This document shows, piece after piece, positions 34,341 through 42,878 of a DNA stretch of 46,336 bases. The first letter of the stretch is position 1; each line of letters starts with the position of its first letter. The stretch is from an uncultured Flavobacteriales bacterium (lineage in GTDB: Bacteria; Bacteroidota; Bacteroidia; CAIKAF01), in NCBI GenBank assembly GCA_903825395.1, contig CAIKAF010000009.1:1-46336 (forward strand), given 5' to 3'. The notes under the pieces are model-generated. The model was not told the origin of the DNA. It made no database searches and worked only from the letters and a program-made list of their open reading frames with translations. Made by a program: the position numbers and the translations under genes.

Positions 34341-35485
34341 TTGTTCTTGGCTAAGGCCAACTGATATTGATAAACCACAGCTGAAATCGTTTTTGCAAAA
34401 TCAAATTCTGCAGCAACTTTTGTGGCTTCCGCCGATGCCGGATTCAACAAATCAGGTTTTTGGTACCATTCTAAAATGGCATCGGCAAGGCATTCTGCAT
34501 CGGCATCTTTTGGGAGCATTCGGGTCGCCGTTGTGTTGACTAAAACCTCCCGATTGCCCCCTGCATCTAAAGCAATAACGGGAAGCCCGGCGGCCATGGC
34601 TTCAATTAAGACCAATCCAAAAGATTCAGAGGTAGATGCATGAACATATAAATGATGTTGGGCGTATTCCGGCTGCAACCGGTGAACAACTCCTTTAAAA
34701 AGAATCCACTTGGAAATCTGAAGTTCCGTGGCCAATGCTTTACATGCCTCGAATTCCTGACCTTCCCCTAAAAAAGTCAATTCAACATGCACCCCCTTTT
34801 GGCGTAAGTAAAAAATCGCTTTAATAAGGTTTGCCTGGCCTTTGAAGGGCCTGAAACTTCCAACATTTATCAATCTCAATGGAGCTATTTCAGAAAAGGC
34901 AACCGGAAATAGCCGTTCTTGAACTAGAAAATCAGAAGTTGGAACTCCATTGTATATGAGTTCAACCCGTTCGGCAAGTTTTTCGGGAAGTACCCGTTTT
35001 AAATACGCTGAAGTGTCTTTTGAGACGGCCAAAAACCGATTGTAGGATTTGCTGTAAAAGGATAAGGCCAGGTGCCTTTCCCACCATGCCGCTGGAATAG
35101 TCTGCCATCTCTTGCTCCAAATGGAGTCCAATTGCTTCATGTTGTCATGAACGGTTGAAAAATATTGAACCCCCTCAAAAACAGGAACTCTACCAACCAA
35201 TTCAGCCTGGAACAAATGAGAATGAATAATGTCGGGATTAAATTCCCGTACAAACGCTTCAAACGGCTTCAATTTCCGCTTATTAATTCTACCAATTCCC
35301 AATTCAACTTCAACAGAAATCTTTTGGGTTAGGGGAACAAATGAAGCATCAAACTGAAAAATGGGTTCCCAATATACCAACACACTTGTTATTCCGGGCT
35401 GGGAATTTAATCCTGAAACCAGATTCAGAGCAAACTGCTCAGCTCCCCCCTTTATCAACTTAGGAATAACATGCAATACCCGCAT
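34337..35485 (-). CDS. Family 4 glycosyltransferase (tandem paralogue 2)
   Basis: The protein has 382 residues. It begins RVLHVIPKLIKGGAEQFALN. The C-terminal domain starts with LRLINVGSFRPFKGQANLIKA, and the donor site is ESFGLVLIEAMAAGLPVIALD near 310-330, with both EX7E glutamates present. It is the first gene of the minus-strand cluster GT4-GT4-asnB-GT4 and divergent from the hypothetical exported protein at 35533. It is paralogous to the next gene over its whole length. Confidence 0.87.
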   Translation of the reverse strand: MRVLHVIPKLIKGGAEQFALNLVSGLNSQPGITSVLVYWEPIFQFDASFVPLTQKISVEVELGIGRINKRKLKPFEAFVREFNPDIIHSHLFQAELVGRVPVFEGVQYFSTVHDNMKQLDSIWSKRWQTIPAAWWERHLALSFYSKSYNRFLAVSKDTSAYLKRVLPEKLAERVELIYNGVPTSDFLVQERLFPVAFSEIAPLRLINVGSFRPFKGQANLIKAIFYLRQKGVHVELTFLGEGQEFEACKALATELQISKWILFKGVVHRLQPEYAQHHLYVHASTSESFGLVLIEAMAAGLPVIALDAGGNREVLVNTTATRMLPKDADAECLADAILEWYQKPDLLNPASAEATKVAAEFDFAKTISAVVYQYQLALAKNK

Positions 35486-35502
35486 CTGACATGAAATAAC
35501 GT

Positions 35503-35510
35503 TACCTTTA
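35503..35510 (+). promoter_or_regulatory. -7-like box before the hypothetical exported protein
   Basis: The sequence TACCTTTA lies 22 nt before the ATG at 35533, in the 47-bp gap between two divergent genes. It is one base from consensus. Confidence 0.4.
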
Positions 35511-35532
35511 TGCCAATCCTCGAACGGCGTTG

Positions 35533-36537
35533 ATGCAAAGGTCTTATTTTTCTGCTATTGGGGCCCTCTTTGGTGCATTGTTTCTGTTTTGTCCTGAAAC
35601 CCAAGGCCAATTCCGCCGAACCTATCAGGCCTCCTTTTTTGCCGATATCATCCCCGAAGGCTACAGCTTAATAAAAGTGAAAAAAGCAGGCATTGACCCC
35701 AAGCTGGGCCAAGGCCTGATTCTTCTGGAACAACTCTCAGGACCAAAAATTCGTTCTAAAAAAATCGGCGTTTCTCAGTTCCTGATGGCCCCCGCTTGCG
35801 ACGGCAGCCGCGGAGAACTAGCTCCCTTTCGAATGATTAACGACACCGCTTATGTGTTGGTAAAATCATTGGGTAAAGGGAAATTGGGACTGCCCGCTCC
35901 CGACAATGGCATTATGTATGCCTCGGCCGGCTGGGTGGCCTGGGGCTTTTTGCATCCGGCTCTGCCCATTTATGTTTCTGAACGGCTGTTCCGCTCTACT
36001 TTTTTGTCCGGATGGAATGCCCTAACCCGTTCAAAATCAAGACTCCCCGAATGGGCCGAAGCACAACGCCTATTGGGCCAACAATTGCTACCCCTGCTGC
36101 AAAAACCACCGGCTCCCATGGGCGGCGCACTAGACACCCTCCATTTTCAACAAAGCTATGCCCTGGAATGGGTGGCCTTACTTCAAATTCCCATCACGAA
36201 AGAGCTGTTGTACCCCTTTTGGGAAAGCCAGCACGACAAGCATCGTTTATCGGCCATCAAGGCCGCCGCAGGACTTCCGCCTGAACAGGCCGCTGCTTTT
36301 TGGATCGACGGACTGCTCGACCCAAACTGGAAACCATACGAACAACTGTTGGCTTTGCAAGGATTAATTCAACTAAACGCGCCGCTGCCAAACCCGGAAT
36401 CCCTGTCTAGAATGCGTGCAACACTCAGCCATAACCCCACCCGCCTCCCTCTGTTGGTAGAAGACCCCCGCTTCTGCTCTTCCTACCCCTCACTGCAATC
36501 TCTGCTAGAAAAATGGGTTCAATTGCACCCTCATTAA
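35533..36537 (+). CDS. Hypothetical exported protein with possible HEAT-like C-terminal region
   Basis: The protein has 334 residues from ATG 35533; a TTG one codon upstream is not preferred. A signal peptide (MQRSYFSAIGALFGALFLF ... ETQGQ) is clear. The mature N-terminal part (SFFADIIPEGYSLIKVKKAG, GPKIRSKKIGVSQFLMAP) matches no family I know. The C-terminal 150 residues are Leu- and Pro-rich helices (SAIKAAAGLPPEQAAAFWIDGLLDPNWKPYEQLLALQGLI-type) that resemble HEAT-like repeats. It is probably periplasmic or surface-located. No T9SS tail is visible. Function unknown. Confidence 0.7.
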   Translation: MQRSYFSAIGALFGALFLFCPETQGQFRRTYQASFFADIIPEGYSLIKVKKAGIDPKLGQGLILLEQLSGPKIRSKKIGVSQFLMAPACDGSRGELAPFRMINDTAYVLVKSLGKGKLGLPAPDNGIMYASAGWVAWGFLHPALPIYVSERLFRSTFLSGWNALTRSKSRLPEWAEAQRLLGQQLLPLLQKPPAPMGGALDTLHFQQSYALEWVALLQIPITKELLYPFWESQHDKHRLSAIKAAAGLPPEQAAAFWIDGLLDPNWKPYEQLLALQGLIQLNAPLPNPESLSRMRATLSHNPTRLPLLVEDPRFCSSYPSLQSLLEKWVQLHPH

Positions 36538-36608
36538 GGTATTTCGCTCAGTTTTCTGCACTTTTGCCCCAATAAACCAACCTAAATCAACATATATTTA
36601 ATGCTGTT

Positions 36609-37841
36609 ATGAATAAAATACGCGTTGCAAACCCCGTAGTGGAATTGGATGGAGATGAAATGACCCGCATCATTTGGAAGTTCATCAAAGAAAAATTGAT
36701 TCTTCCTTACCTGGATATAGACATCAAATACTATGACCTGGGCATTGAATACCGCGATGAAACCAACGATCAGGTTACCATTGATGCGGCCCAGGCCATC
36801 CGCACCTACGGCGTTGGTATTAAATGCGCTACCATTACGCCCGACGAACAACGGGTGGAAGAATTTGGCCTAAAAAAAATGTGGAAATCCCCCAATGGTA
36901 CCATCCGCAACATTTTAGACGGCACCGTTTTTCGTGAGCCCATTGTAACGGCGAATGTACCTCGGTTGGTACCCAATTGGACCGCCCCCATTTGCATTGG
37001 GCGGCATGCCTTTGGCGACCAATACCGCGCCACCGATTTTGTGGTTTCCGGTCCAGGCAAGCTAACCCTGACCTTCATCCCCGAAGACGGAAGTGCCCCT
37101 CAGGAATTTGAGGTGTATCAATTCAAAGGCGCCGGCGTCGCCCTGGGAATGTACAACACCGAAGAATCCATCATCGGCTTTGCCCACGCCTGCTTCAATC
37201 AGGCCCTAATGAAAAAATGGCCCCTGTTTTTGTCCACCAAAAACACCATTTTGAAGCAATACGATGGTCGCTTTAAAGACATCTTCGAGGCGATTTACCA
37301 AGCCGATTACAAATCCAAGTTTGAGGCCGCCGGCATTTACTACGAACACCGATTGATTGACGACATGGTGGCCAGCGCGCTTAAAATGAACGGAAACTTC
37401 GTCTGGGCCTGCAAAAACTACGACGGAGACGTTCAGTCCGACACCGTCGCTCAAGGTTTTGGCTCCTTGGGACTAATGACCTCTACCCTGGTTACCCCGG
37501 ACGGAAAGGTCATGGAGGCCGAGGCCGCGCACGGCACCGTTACCCGGCACTACCGGCAGCATCAGCAAGGCAAGCCCACCTCCACCAATCCGGTAGCCTC
37601 TATTTTTGCCTGGACCCGAGGCTTGGAATTCCGCGGAAAACTAGACGACAACAATGAGCTGATCCACTTCTGCCAAACCCTTGAACAGGTATGCATTGAC
37701 GTTATTGAGTCGGGCAAAATGACCAAAGACCTGGCCATTTGCATCCACGGCAACAAGGTAAACCACGGTGAGCACTATTTATACACCGAGGAGTTTCTAA
37801 GCGCCTTGGATACCGAGCTGGCCAAACGCCTCTCGGCCTAA
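36609..37841 (+). CDS. icd: NADP-dependent isocitrate dehydrogenase (eukaryote-like dimeric type)
   Basis: The protein has 410 residues. [20 protein letters not shown] at 11-30 and [20 protein letters not shown] at 93-112 are the substrate-binding blocks of the eukaryote-like IDH subfamily. [35 protein letters not shown] with metal-binding aspartates, [11 protein letters not shown] and [14 protein letters not shown] follow. It oxidatively decarboxylates isocitrate to 2-oxoglutarate in the TCA cycle. Length and all motifs are complete. A weak -7-like CACTTTTG lies at 36559-36566, about 40 nt upstream. Confidence 0.96.
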   Translation: MNKIRVANPVVELDGDEMTRIIWKFIKEKLILPYLDIDIKYYDLGIEYRDETNDQVTIDAAQAIRTYGVGIKCATITPDEQRVEEFGLKKMWKSPNGTIRNILDGTVFREPIVTANVPRLVPNWTAPICIGRHAFGDQYRATDFVVSGPGKLTLTFIPEDGSAPQEFEVYQFKGAGVALGMYNTEESIIGFAHACFNQALMKKWPLFLSTKNTILKQYDGRFKDIFEAIYQADYKSKFEAAGIYYEHRLIDDMVASALKMNGNFVWACKNYDGDVQSDTVAQGFGSLGLMTSTLVTPDGKVMEAEAAHGTVTRHYRQHQQGKPTSTNPVASIFAWTRGLEFRGKLDDNNELIHFCQTLEQVCIDVIESGKMTKDLAICIHGNKVNHGEHYLYTEEFLSALDTELAKRLSA

Positions 37842-37877
37842 GTGCTTAGTCCACTTTCAAAATAGCGGGCGAGTCCG

Positions 37878-37885
37878 TACCTTCG
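37878..37885 (+). promoter_or_regulatory. -7-like box immediately before purQ (predicted leaderless)
   Basis: The sequence TACCTTCG is followed by CCCT and then the purQ ATG at 37890. It is one base from consensus, and the spacing matches that at prs, mfd and murF. Confidence 0.45.
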
Positions 37886-37889
37886 CCCT

Positions 37890-38591
37890 ATGAAATGGGG
37901 CATCGTCACCTTTCCCGGGTCCAATTGCGACCAAGACATGGCCGACGCCGTCCGCTTGCTTCCCAATGCCCAGCCCATCCGGCTTTGGCATAAAGACACC
38001 GATACGCAAAACGTAGATGTGCTGGTCCTCCCCGGCGGTTTTTCCTATGGAGATTACCTGCGTTCCGGCGCCATTGCCCGTTTTTCCCCGATCATGCAGG
38101 CCGTGGCAAAACACGCGGCTTCCGGTCGACCATTAATCGGCATTTGCAACGGCTTTCAGGTGCTGGTCGAGGCCGGTTTGTTGCCCGGAGCCCTGTTGCA
38201 CAACACCCAACGGCGATTTATCTGTACCGACATACATGTGCGCGTTGAGCAAACCCATTCTATTTTGACGCAAAACACAAGCGTTGGTCGGGTGCTTCGC
38301 CTGCCCATTGCCCACGGCGAGGGCCGGTATTTTGCTCCGCAAGACGATTTAAACCGCTTAGAAGACCAGGGGCAAGTTATTCTGCGCTATTGTTCGGCTG
38401 CGGGTGAATTGACCGAGGAAGGGAACCCGAACGGCAGCACAAATCACATTGCTGGCATTTGCAACCCTGCCGGCAACATTTGCGGATTAATGCCTCATCC
38501 TGAGCGCGTTATGCACCCCAACATGGGCAACACCGACGGGCGAAGCCTATTGGAATCGGTGGCCGGGAGTTTGGGATTAATCTCCGTTTAA
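37890..38591 (+). CDS. purQ: Phosphoribosylformylglycinamidine synthase subunit PurQ
   Basis: This 233-residue class I glutamine amidotransferase starts WGIVTFPGSNCDQDM. The nucleophile is Cys86 in GICNGFQ, the oxyanion region is VLPGGFSYGDYLRSGAIA at 46-63, and the His-Glu pair is in GLMPHPERVMHP near 205. It supplies ammonia to PurL in purine synthesis, step 4. A separate PurQ implies a small PurL and PurS elsewhere rather than the fused large PurL. It lies 48 bp after icd on the same strand but has its own likely promoter. Confidence 0.95.
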   Translation: MKWGIVTFPGSNCDQDMADAVRLLPNAQPIRLWHKDTDTQNVDVLVLPGGFSYGDYLRSGAIARFSPIMQAVAKHAASGRPLIGICNGFQVLVEAGLLPGALLHNTQRRFICTDIHVRVEQTHSILTQNTSVGRVLRLPIAHGEGRYFAPQDDLNRLEDQGQVILRYCSAAGELTEEGNPNGSTNHIAGICNPAGNICGLMPHPERVMHPNMGNTDGRSLLESVAGSLGLISV

Positions 38592-38604
38592 TTTTTCTTT
38601 TTTT

Positions 38605-38753
38605 GGGGCCCTTATCCGGCTTTTGGCTGTAGCCGCTTGTGCCGGAGCTTGGTCGGCTGCGGCTTGCGTGGGGCTCCCTCTGGTCGCCTCCGCAGCCGGC
38701 CGCCCATAGCTCCGGCCCTGCGCGTCTGCCGCCGCAATCCGGGGGCCGGCGGC
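38605..38753 (+). repeat. GC-rich interspersed hairpin element, copy 3
   Basis: This 149-bp element lies between the convergent purQ and queA genes. It starts GGGGCCCTTATCCGGCTTTT, has the core GGCTCCCTCTGGTCGCC at 38672-38688, and ends CAATCCGGGGGCCGGCGG. Outer arms GCCGGAGCT (38641-38649) and AGCTCCGGC (38708-38716) are perfect inverted repeats. Inner arms TCGGCTGCGG (38653-38662) and CCGCAGCCGG (38690-38699) pair almost fully, leaving the core in the loop. Confidence 0.75.
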
Positions 38754-38776
38754 ATGGTGCTTAAATCCCCCTCATT

Positions 38777-39925
38777 TTATTTCACCTTCTTCCAAAGCAA
38801 ACTGGCATCTCCATAACTCAAAAACCGATAGCCCGAATCCAGAGCATGTTGATATACCCTCTTCCACTCTTCTCCAATCAACGCGGCCACCAACATGATC
38901 AGGGAACTTCCCGGTTGATGAAAGTTGGTCAGCAACCCATCCGCCACGTGCAAGGGACCGCCCGGGTAAATGAAAATCTCGGTTTCTCCCTCCAACCCAT
39001 TCGGATAGGCTTCTGCCAAGGCCGAAAATGCCAATTTCCGATTGGAAAAGCGAAGCGGAAATTCCCGAGCTGGGTACTGAGGAACCACCGTAAATCCCGA
39101 TTGAGCCACCCAAAACAAAGATTCCAAGGTGCGGAAAGCGGTGGTGCCCAATGGCACTACCGGCCCTTCATGATTGGCCAATTGCCTCAATGTTTCTCCT
39201 GAAACCGCAAAATATTCACTGTGCATTTTGTGTTCCAACATGTTCTCGGCCGTTACGGGCTTAAATGTTCCCGCTCCTACATGCAATGTGACATTGCAGC
39301 GCCCAATTCCTTGCGCTTCCAATGCCGTCAATATCCGCTCCGTAAAATGCAGGGAGGCGGTAGGTGCTGCCACGCTTCCCCTTTGTTTGGCAAAAATGGT
39401 TTGATAATGCTGCTTGTCTTCCGGTTGAGCTTCCCGATTCAAATATGGGGGTAGGGGCACCTTACCGGCTCGTTCGAGAATATCGGCCATTTGTATGGTT
39501 TCTTTCCATTCCACCCGAACGGTATTTTCCTCCCTATTCTCCCAGGCAATTTTCACTTCCGGCAATTCGGTAACACGAATGTATTCTCCCTCCTTCCATC
39601 GTTTTTTGTTGCCCACCATGGCTTCCCAAACCACCGCATTTGTTTCCGACAGCGCCTCTTCCATGGTTTTGCCTTGAGGTTTTAATAAAAACACCTCAAT
39701 GCCTGCACCGCTTTCCCGCTGAGCCGGCAAACGTGCCGCTACCACTTTAGATTCGTTGCTTACCAACAAGGCATTGCCGGGCAATTCATTGGGGATGTTT
39801 AAAAATTCGCTGTCGCTGATGGTGCCATTTCGGTACACCAACAGGCGGGATGCGTCGCGGGGCTGAACCGGAAATTTAGCGATTTGTTCCTCCGGCAAGG
39901 GATAAAAAAAGTCAGATGTAAACAT
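38777..39925 (-). CDS. queA: S-adenosylmethionine:tRNA ribosyltransferase-isomerase
   Basis: The protein has 382 residues. FYPLPEEQIAKFPVQPRDASRLLVY opens it. LLVSNESKVVAARL, VAAPTASLHFTERIL, LHVGAGTFKPV and TNFHQPGSSLIMLVAALIG follow; the last two are the most diagnostic QueA blocks. It transfers and rearranges the ribose of SAM onto preQ1 at tRNA position 34 to make epoxyqueuosine. The enzyme is slightly longer than E. coli QueA, as common in Bacteroidota. It is divergent from murF with overlapping promoters. Confidence 0.95.
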   Translation of the reverse strand: MFTSDFFYPLPEEQIAKFPVQPRDASRLLVYRNGTISDSEFLNIPNELPGNALLVSNESKVVAARLPAQRESGAGIEVFLLKPQGKTMEEALSETNAVVWEAMVGNKKRWKEGEYIRVTELPEVKIAWENREENTVRVEWKETIQMADILERAGKVPLPPYLNREAQPEDKQHYQTIFAKQRGSVAAPTASLHFTERILTALEAQGIGRCNVTLHVGAGTFKPVTAENMLEHKMHSEYFAVSGETLRQLANHEGPVVPLGTTAFRTLESLFWVAQSGFTVVPQYPAREFPLRFSNRKLAFSALAEAYPNGLEGETEIFIYPGGPLHVADGLLTNFHQPGSSLIMLVAALIGEEWKRVYQHALDSGYRFLSYGDASLLWKKVK

Positions 39926-39933
39926 GATGCCCT

Positions 39934-39941
39934 CAAAATTA
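39934..39941 (-). promoter_or_regulatory. -7 box of queA
   Basis: The minus strand reads TAATTTTG, a perfect TAnnTTTG match, 8 nt before the queA ATG. It lies within the region expected to hold the -33 contact of the divergent murF promoter. Confidence 0.55.
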
Positions 39942-39952
39942 CGGAAGCTTTC

Positions 39953-39960
39953 CTACTTTG
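39953..39960 (+). promoter_or_regulatory. -7 box of murF (predicted leaderless)
   Basis: The sequence CTACTTTG is followed by CAGGC and the murF ATG at 39966. The TACTTTG part has one base less spacing than consensus. It overlaps the longer reading frame from 39924, arguing that 39966 is the true start. Confidence 0.5.
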
Positions 39961-39965
39961 CAGGC

Positions 39966-41264
39966 ATGAAAACCTTGTCTGAGCTCTACACTGCCTTTTT
40001 GTCGGGCAATGGAATCAGCACCGACACGCGGAAAATAATACCCGGCGGTCTGTTTTTTGCCCTGAAAGGGTCGAATTTCGATGGGAATGATTTTGCCGAA
40101 GCGGCATTGGTCCAAGGCGCCAGCTTGGCTGTGGTGGATCGACCGGAGCTGGGACACCTTCCGGGGATGTGGTTGGTCAACGATGCCTTGAACACCCTGC
40201 AAGAATTGGCGGTGCTGCACCGCAGGACCCTAAACACTACTCTAATTTGCATTGCGGGTTCCAATGGAAAAACAACGACCAAAGAATTGACCTACGCCTG
40301 TTTGTCTGCCGCTGCTCCTACCTTGGCTACTCCCGGCAATTTTAACAACCACATTGGCCTTCCTTTAACCCTACTGATGCTGAAGCCGGAACACCGCTGG
40401 GGCATCATCGAAATTGGAGCAAACCATGCCGGTGAAACGGCGTTTCTAGCCCAATTGGCCCAACCCAATGCCGGATTGATTACCAACAACGGCAAAGACC
40501 ATTTGGAAGGATTTGGAAGTGTAGAAGGAGTTCGGGCCGCGAATGCCGAGCTCTTTGAATACCTGCGTCAATCTGAAGGCACCGCCTTGGTTCCCGACTT
40601 CCAGCCCGATGTGTTGGAAGACAGTCAAGACTTAACCCGCATCGTTTACGGCTGGAACGCGGATTCAACCTGGCATGGAGTTCCCGTAAAATCGGGGCAT
40701 TTGGCGGGATTGCGCATGTCCGATTGGGACCTTCCTGTTTGGTCGCAATTGGCAGGAGCTTTCAACAGCGAAAACATGATGCATGCCCTGGCGGTAGCTC
40801 GCTGGTGTAGGGTTCCCGATGAAATCAGCAAAAAGGCCCTGGCTGAATATGTTCCCCAGCTGATGCGCAGCCAATATATCCGAGGAACGCACCTGAACAT
40901 CTTGCTGGACGCCTACAACGCCAACCCCAGCAGCATGGAGGCGGCATTGCGGAGCTTTGTCGCCGAAGCCTCGCGCCCCTTTGGATTCATCTTAGGCGAC
41001 ATGCTGGAAATGGGCGAAGCCGCATCGGAAGAGCATAAAAACATATTGAGCCTAGCCGCATCGTTCAAGCCCGACTTTATGTGGTGCATCGGACCCGAAT
41101 TCGAACAACAAAAAGAGTGGGGACCGGCATGTGCAAAGTATTTTATAAATACAGAAGCCGCCAAGGCGCAGGCCATAGCTGAACATGAACTAAGGGGCGA
41201 GGTGTTGATTAAAGGTAGTCGGGGGTTTCGGTTGGAGGGGCTGCTTCGTCCGCTTTGTGAATAA
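39966..41264 (+). CDS. murF: UDP-N-acetylmuramoyl-tripeptide--D-alanyl-D-alanine ligase
   Basis: The protein has 432 residues from ATG 39966. The frame is open from 39924, but those 14 codons overlap the queA start and the promoter. Domain 1 has DTRKIIPGGLFFALKG. The ATP loop is GSNGKTTTKE at about 98-107, followed by ATPGNFNNHIGLPLTLL and EIGANHAGE. The C-terminal domain has LLDAYNANPSSMEAAL, ILGDMLEMGE and VLIKGSRGFRLEGL. It adds D-Ala-D-Ala to the muramyl tripeptide, the last cytoplasmic step in making the stem peptide of peptidoglycan. It stands alone rather than in a mur cluster. Confidence 0.95.
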   Translation: MKTLSELYTAFLSGNGISTDTRKIIPGGLFFALKGSNFDGNDFAEAALVQGASLAVVDRPELGHLPGMWLVNDALNTLQELAVLHRRTLNTTLICIAGSNGKTTTKELTYACLSAAAPTLATPGNFNNHIGLPLTLLMLKPEHRWGIIEIGANHAGETAFLAQLAQPNAGLITNNGKDHLEGFGSVEGVRAANAELFEYLRQSEGTALVPDFQPDVLEDSQDLTRIVYGWNADSTWHGVPVKSGHLAGLRMSDWDLPVWSQLAGAFNSENMMHALAVARWCRVPDEISKKALAEYVPQLMRSQYIRGTHLNILLDAYNANPSSMEAALRSFVAEASRPFGFILGDMLEMGEAASEEHKNILSLAASFKPDFMWCIGPEFEQQKEWGPACAKYFINTEAAKAQAIAEHELRGEVLIKGSRGFRLEGLLRPLCE

Positions 41265-41320
41265 AATCACGTTAAACCCAAATTTGATTTTTAAAAATTT
41301 AATTTACCTAAATAAACATT

Positions 41321-42742
41321 ATGGAAAGGCGGCTTACTTTAATTTCCCTAGTATTAATATCCATTATTAGCGTTTCAACCAGATTTTATAAACTTTCGAA
41401 TTTTGGGCCTTGGGCTGATGAGAGAATATCAATCGGCATCGCAAATGGAATGACACTTTCCGATCCAATCAAAAAAGAAGTTTTTACCAATTTCGATATA
41501 AAATCAGAAAACAGTGTGAAAAATGTTTTACGGGCAACAGTCTTAGATAATGGGAATAGTAGTTTGTATAATATGATATTGCATTACTGGCTTATTCTTT
41601 ATGGAAACACCGAATATTCAGCCCGATTGCTCTCTGCCATTTGTAGTATTTTAATTGTTCCGCTTGGATATTTATTTGCCAAAGAAATCTCTAACTCTAA
41701 TCTGTTTTTAATTACAACGACTCTTTGGCTCTCAATTGACCCAATTTTAATACAAGACTCACATGAAATTAGAGCCTATTCTATGGCAACTCTATTTTCA
41801 TTTATTAGTAGTTATCTGTTGTTTTTAATTGTTTTCAACAAATCAAGAGGGGAGTATTTATACATTTTTTACTCGCTATTTGGATTTTTTTCGATTTTAA
41901 GCCATTATCTAACCGGGTACATCCTATTAGCCCATTTTATTATATTTTTATATTTCAAGAAAGATAAAACCACTGATTTTAAATTGATTGTATGCGGCAT
42001 GACTGTCTGCCTACTCTTCTTATTTTGGCTTTTTTGGGGTGGCCTTAAAGGTTTCAAAATGCTGAACCAGCAGTTTTCTGGTTGGGATGTACAAATTAGT
42101 GAGGGGAATCCGTATTTACTTCCTTTAACATTTAAAAATGTTATTGCCGGTTGGATTCAGGTGTTTTTACAACTCTTCGGCATCCCATTTCAGGATTTTG
42201 GCATTAGAATGCGAAGTTTTTTTGTTCTAATTCTGATACCGTTTACGACAATTTCATTAAGTTATTTTTTAAAACAAGATAATGAAATTCGCAAGAAATT
42301 GATTTTTTTAGGAATTCTTACCTTCACCCAAATCATATTTGCTACTTCCGCAGCCTTTTTACAAGGCCATTGTCGGCCCTTTTTGGTAGCTTATTCGGTG
42401 TTTTCCGCCCCTTCGGCAATTATCCTTCTGGCATTTTCTGTCTACTTTACAGCACAAATTAAAAAAGTTGTCTTTTGGTTTTTATTTTTATTTTTTTCTT
42501 TTAATATGTTTATATCGATTTTTCCTGTTTACATTGATAACCAAGGTAATTCTGAACCAAGAAATAGAAACCCTCATTTTCTTGCAGCGAATACCATTGC
42601 AATGACTTACCAAAAAAATGATACAATAAGATTTGCAAATATTGAAACGGCTCGTCTTGTAAACATATATCTTCCAGACTCCATTTTAATATTTCAAACT
42701 ATAGATAGCGCCTCGGGGATAAAAATCCAACCCATTCGATAA
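41321..42742 (+). CDS. AT-rich multipass membrane protein, GT39/PMT-like
   Basis: The protein has 473 residues with about ten membrane helices. The first periplasmic loop contains FGPWADERISIGIANGM, an acidic ADE motif as in PMT/ArnT-type sugar transferases. NTEYSARLLSAICSILIVPLGYLFAKE and LSIDPILIQDSHEIRAYSMATLFSFIS follow the GT39 pattern (RYxR-like and HExRAY-like motifs). It probably transfers sugar from polyprenyl phosphate in the periplasm. The gene is far more AT-rich than murF upstream and the glycine-rich genes downstream, suggesting transfer. It is unrelated in detail to the GT39-like protein at 10068. Confidence 0.75.
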   Translation: MERRLTLISLVLISIISVSTRFYKLSNFGPWADERISIGIANGMTLSDPIKKEVFTNFDIKSENSVKNVLRATVLDNGNSSLYNMILHYWLILYGNTEYSARLLSAICSILIVPLGYLFAKEISNSNLFLITTTLWLSIDPILIQDSHEIRAYSMATLFSFISSYLLFLIVFNKSRGEYLYIFYSLFGFFSILSHYLTGYILLAHFIIFLYFKKDKTTDFKLIVCGMTVCLLFLFWLFWGGLKGFKMLNQQFSGWDVQISEGNPYLLPLTFKNVIAGWIQVFLQLFGIPFQDFGIRMRSFFVLILIPFTTISLSYFLKQDNEIRKKLIFLGILTFTQIIFATSAAFLQGHCRPFLVAYSVFSAPSAIILLAFSVYFTAQIKKVVFWFLFLFFSFNMFISIFPVYIDNQGNSEPRNRNPHFLAANTIAMTYQKNDTIRFANIETARLVNIYLPDSILIFQTIDSASGIKIQPIR

Positions 42743-42878
42743 CCTTTTTTCCTCACTGCTGCTTTAATTAGAATAATTTTGGACATGCCGACACCTTAAC
42801 TCTTCTTTAAATATTATTTTCGAACCACTTAAACTGAATTACATTCTTTACTTTAACCTGCTTCTCAATCCCCCCCCT

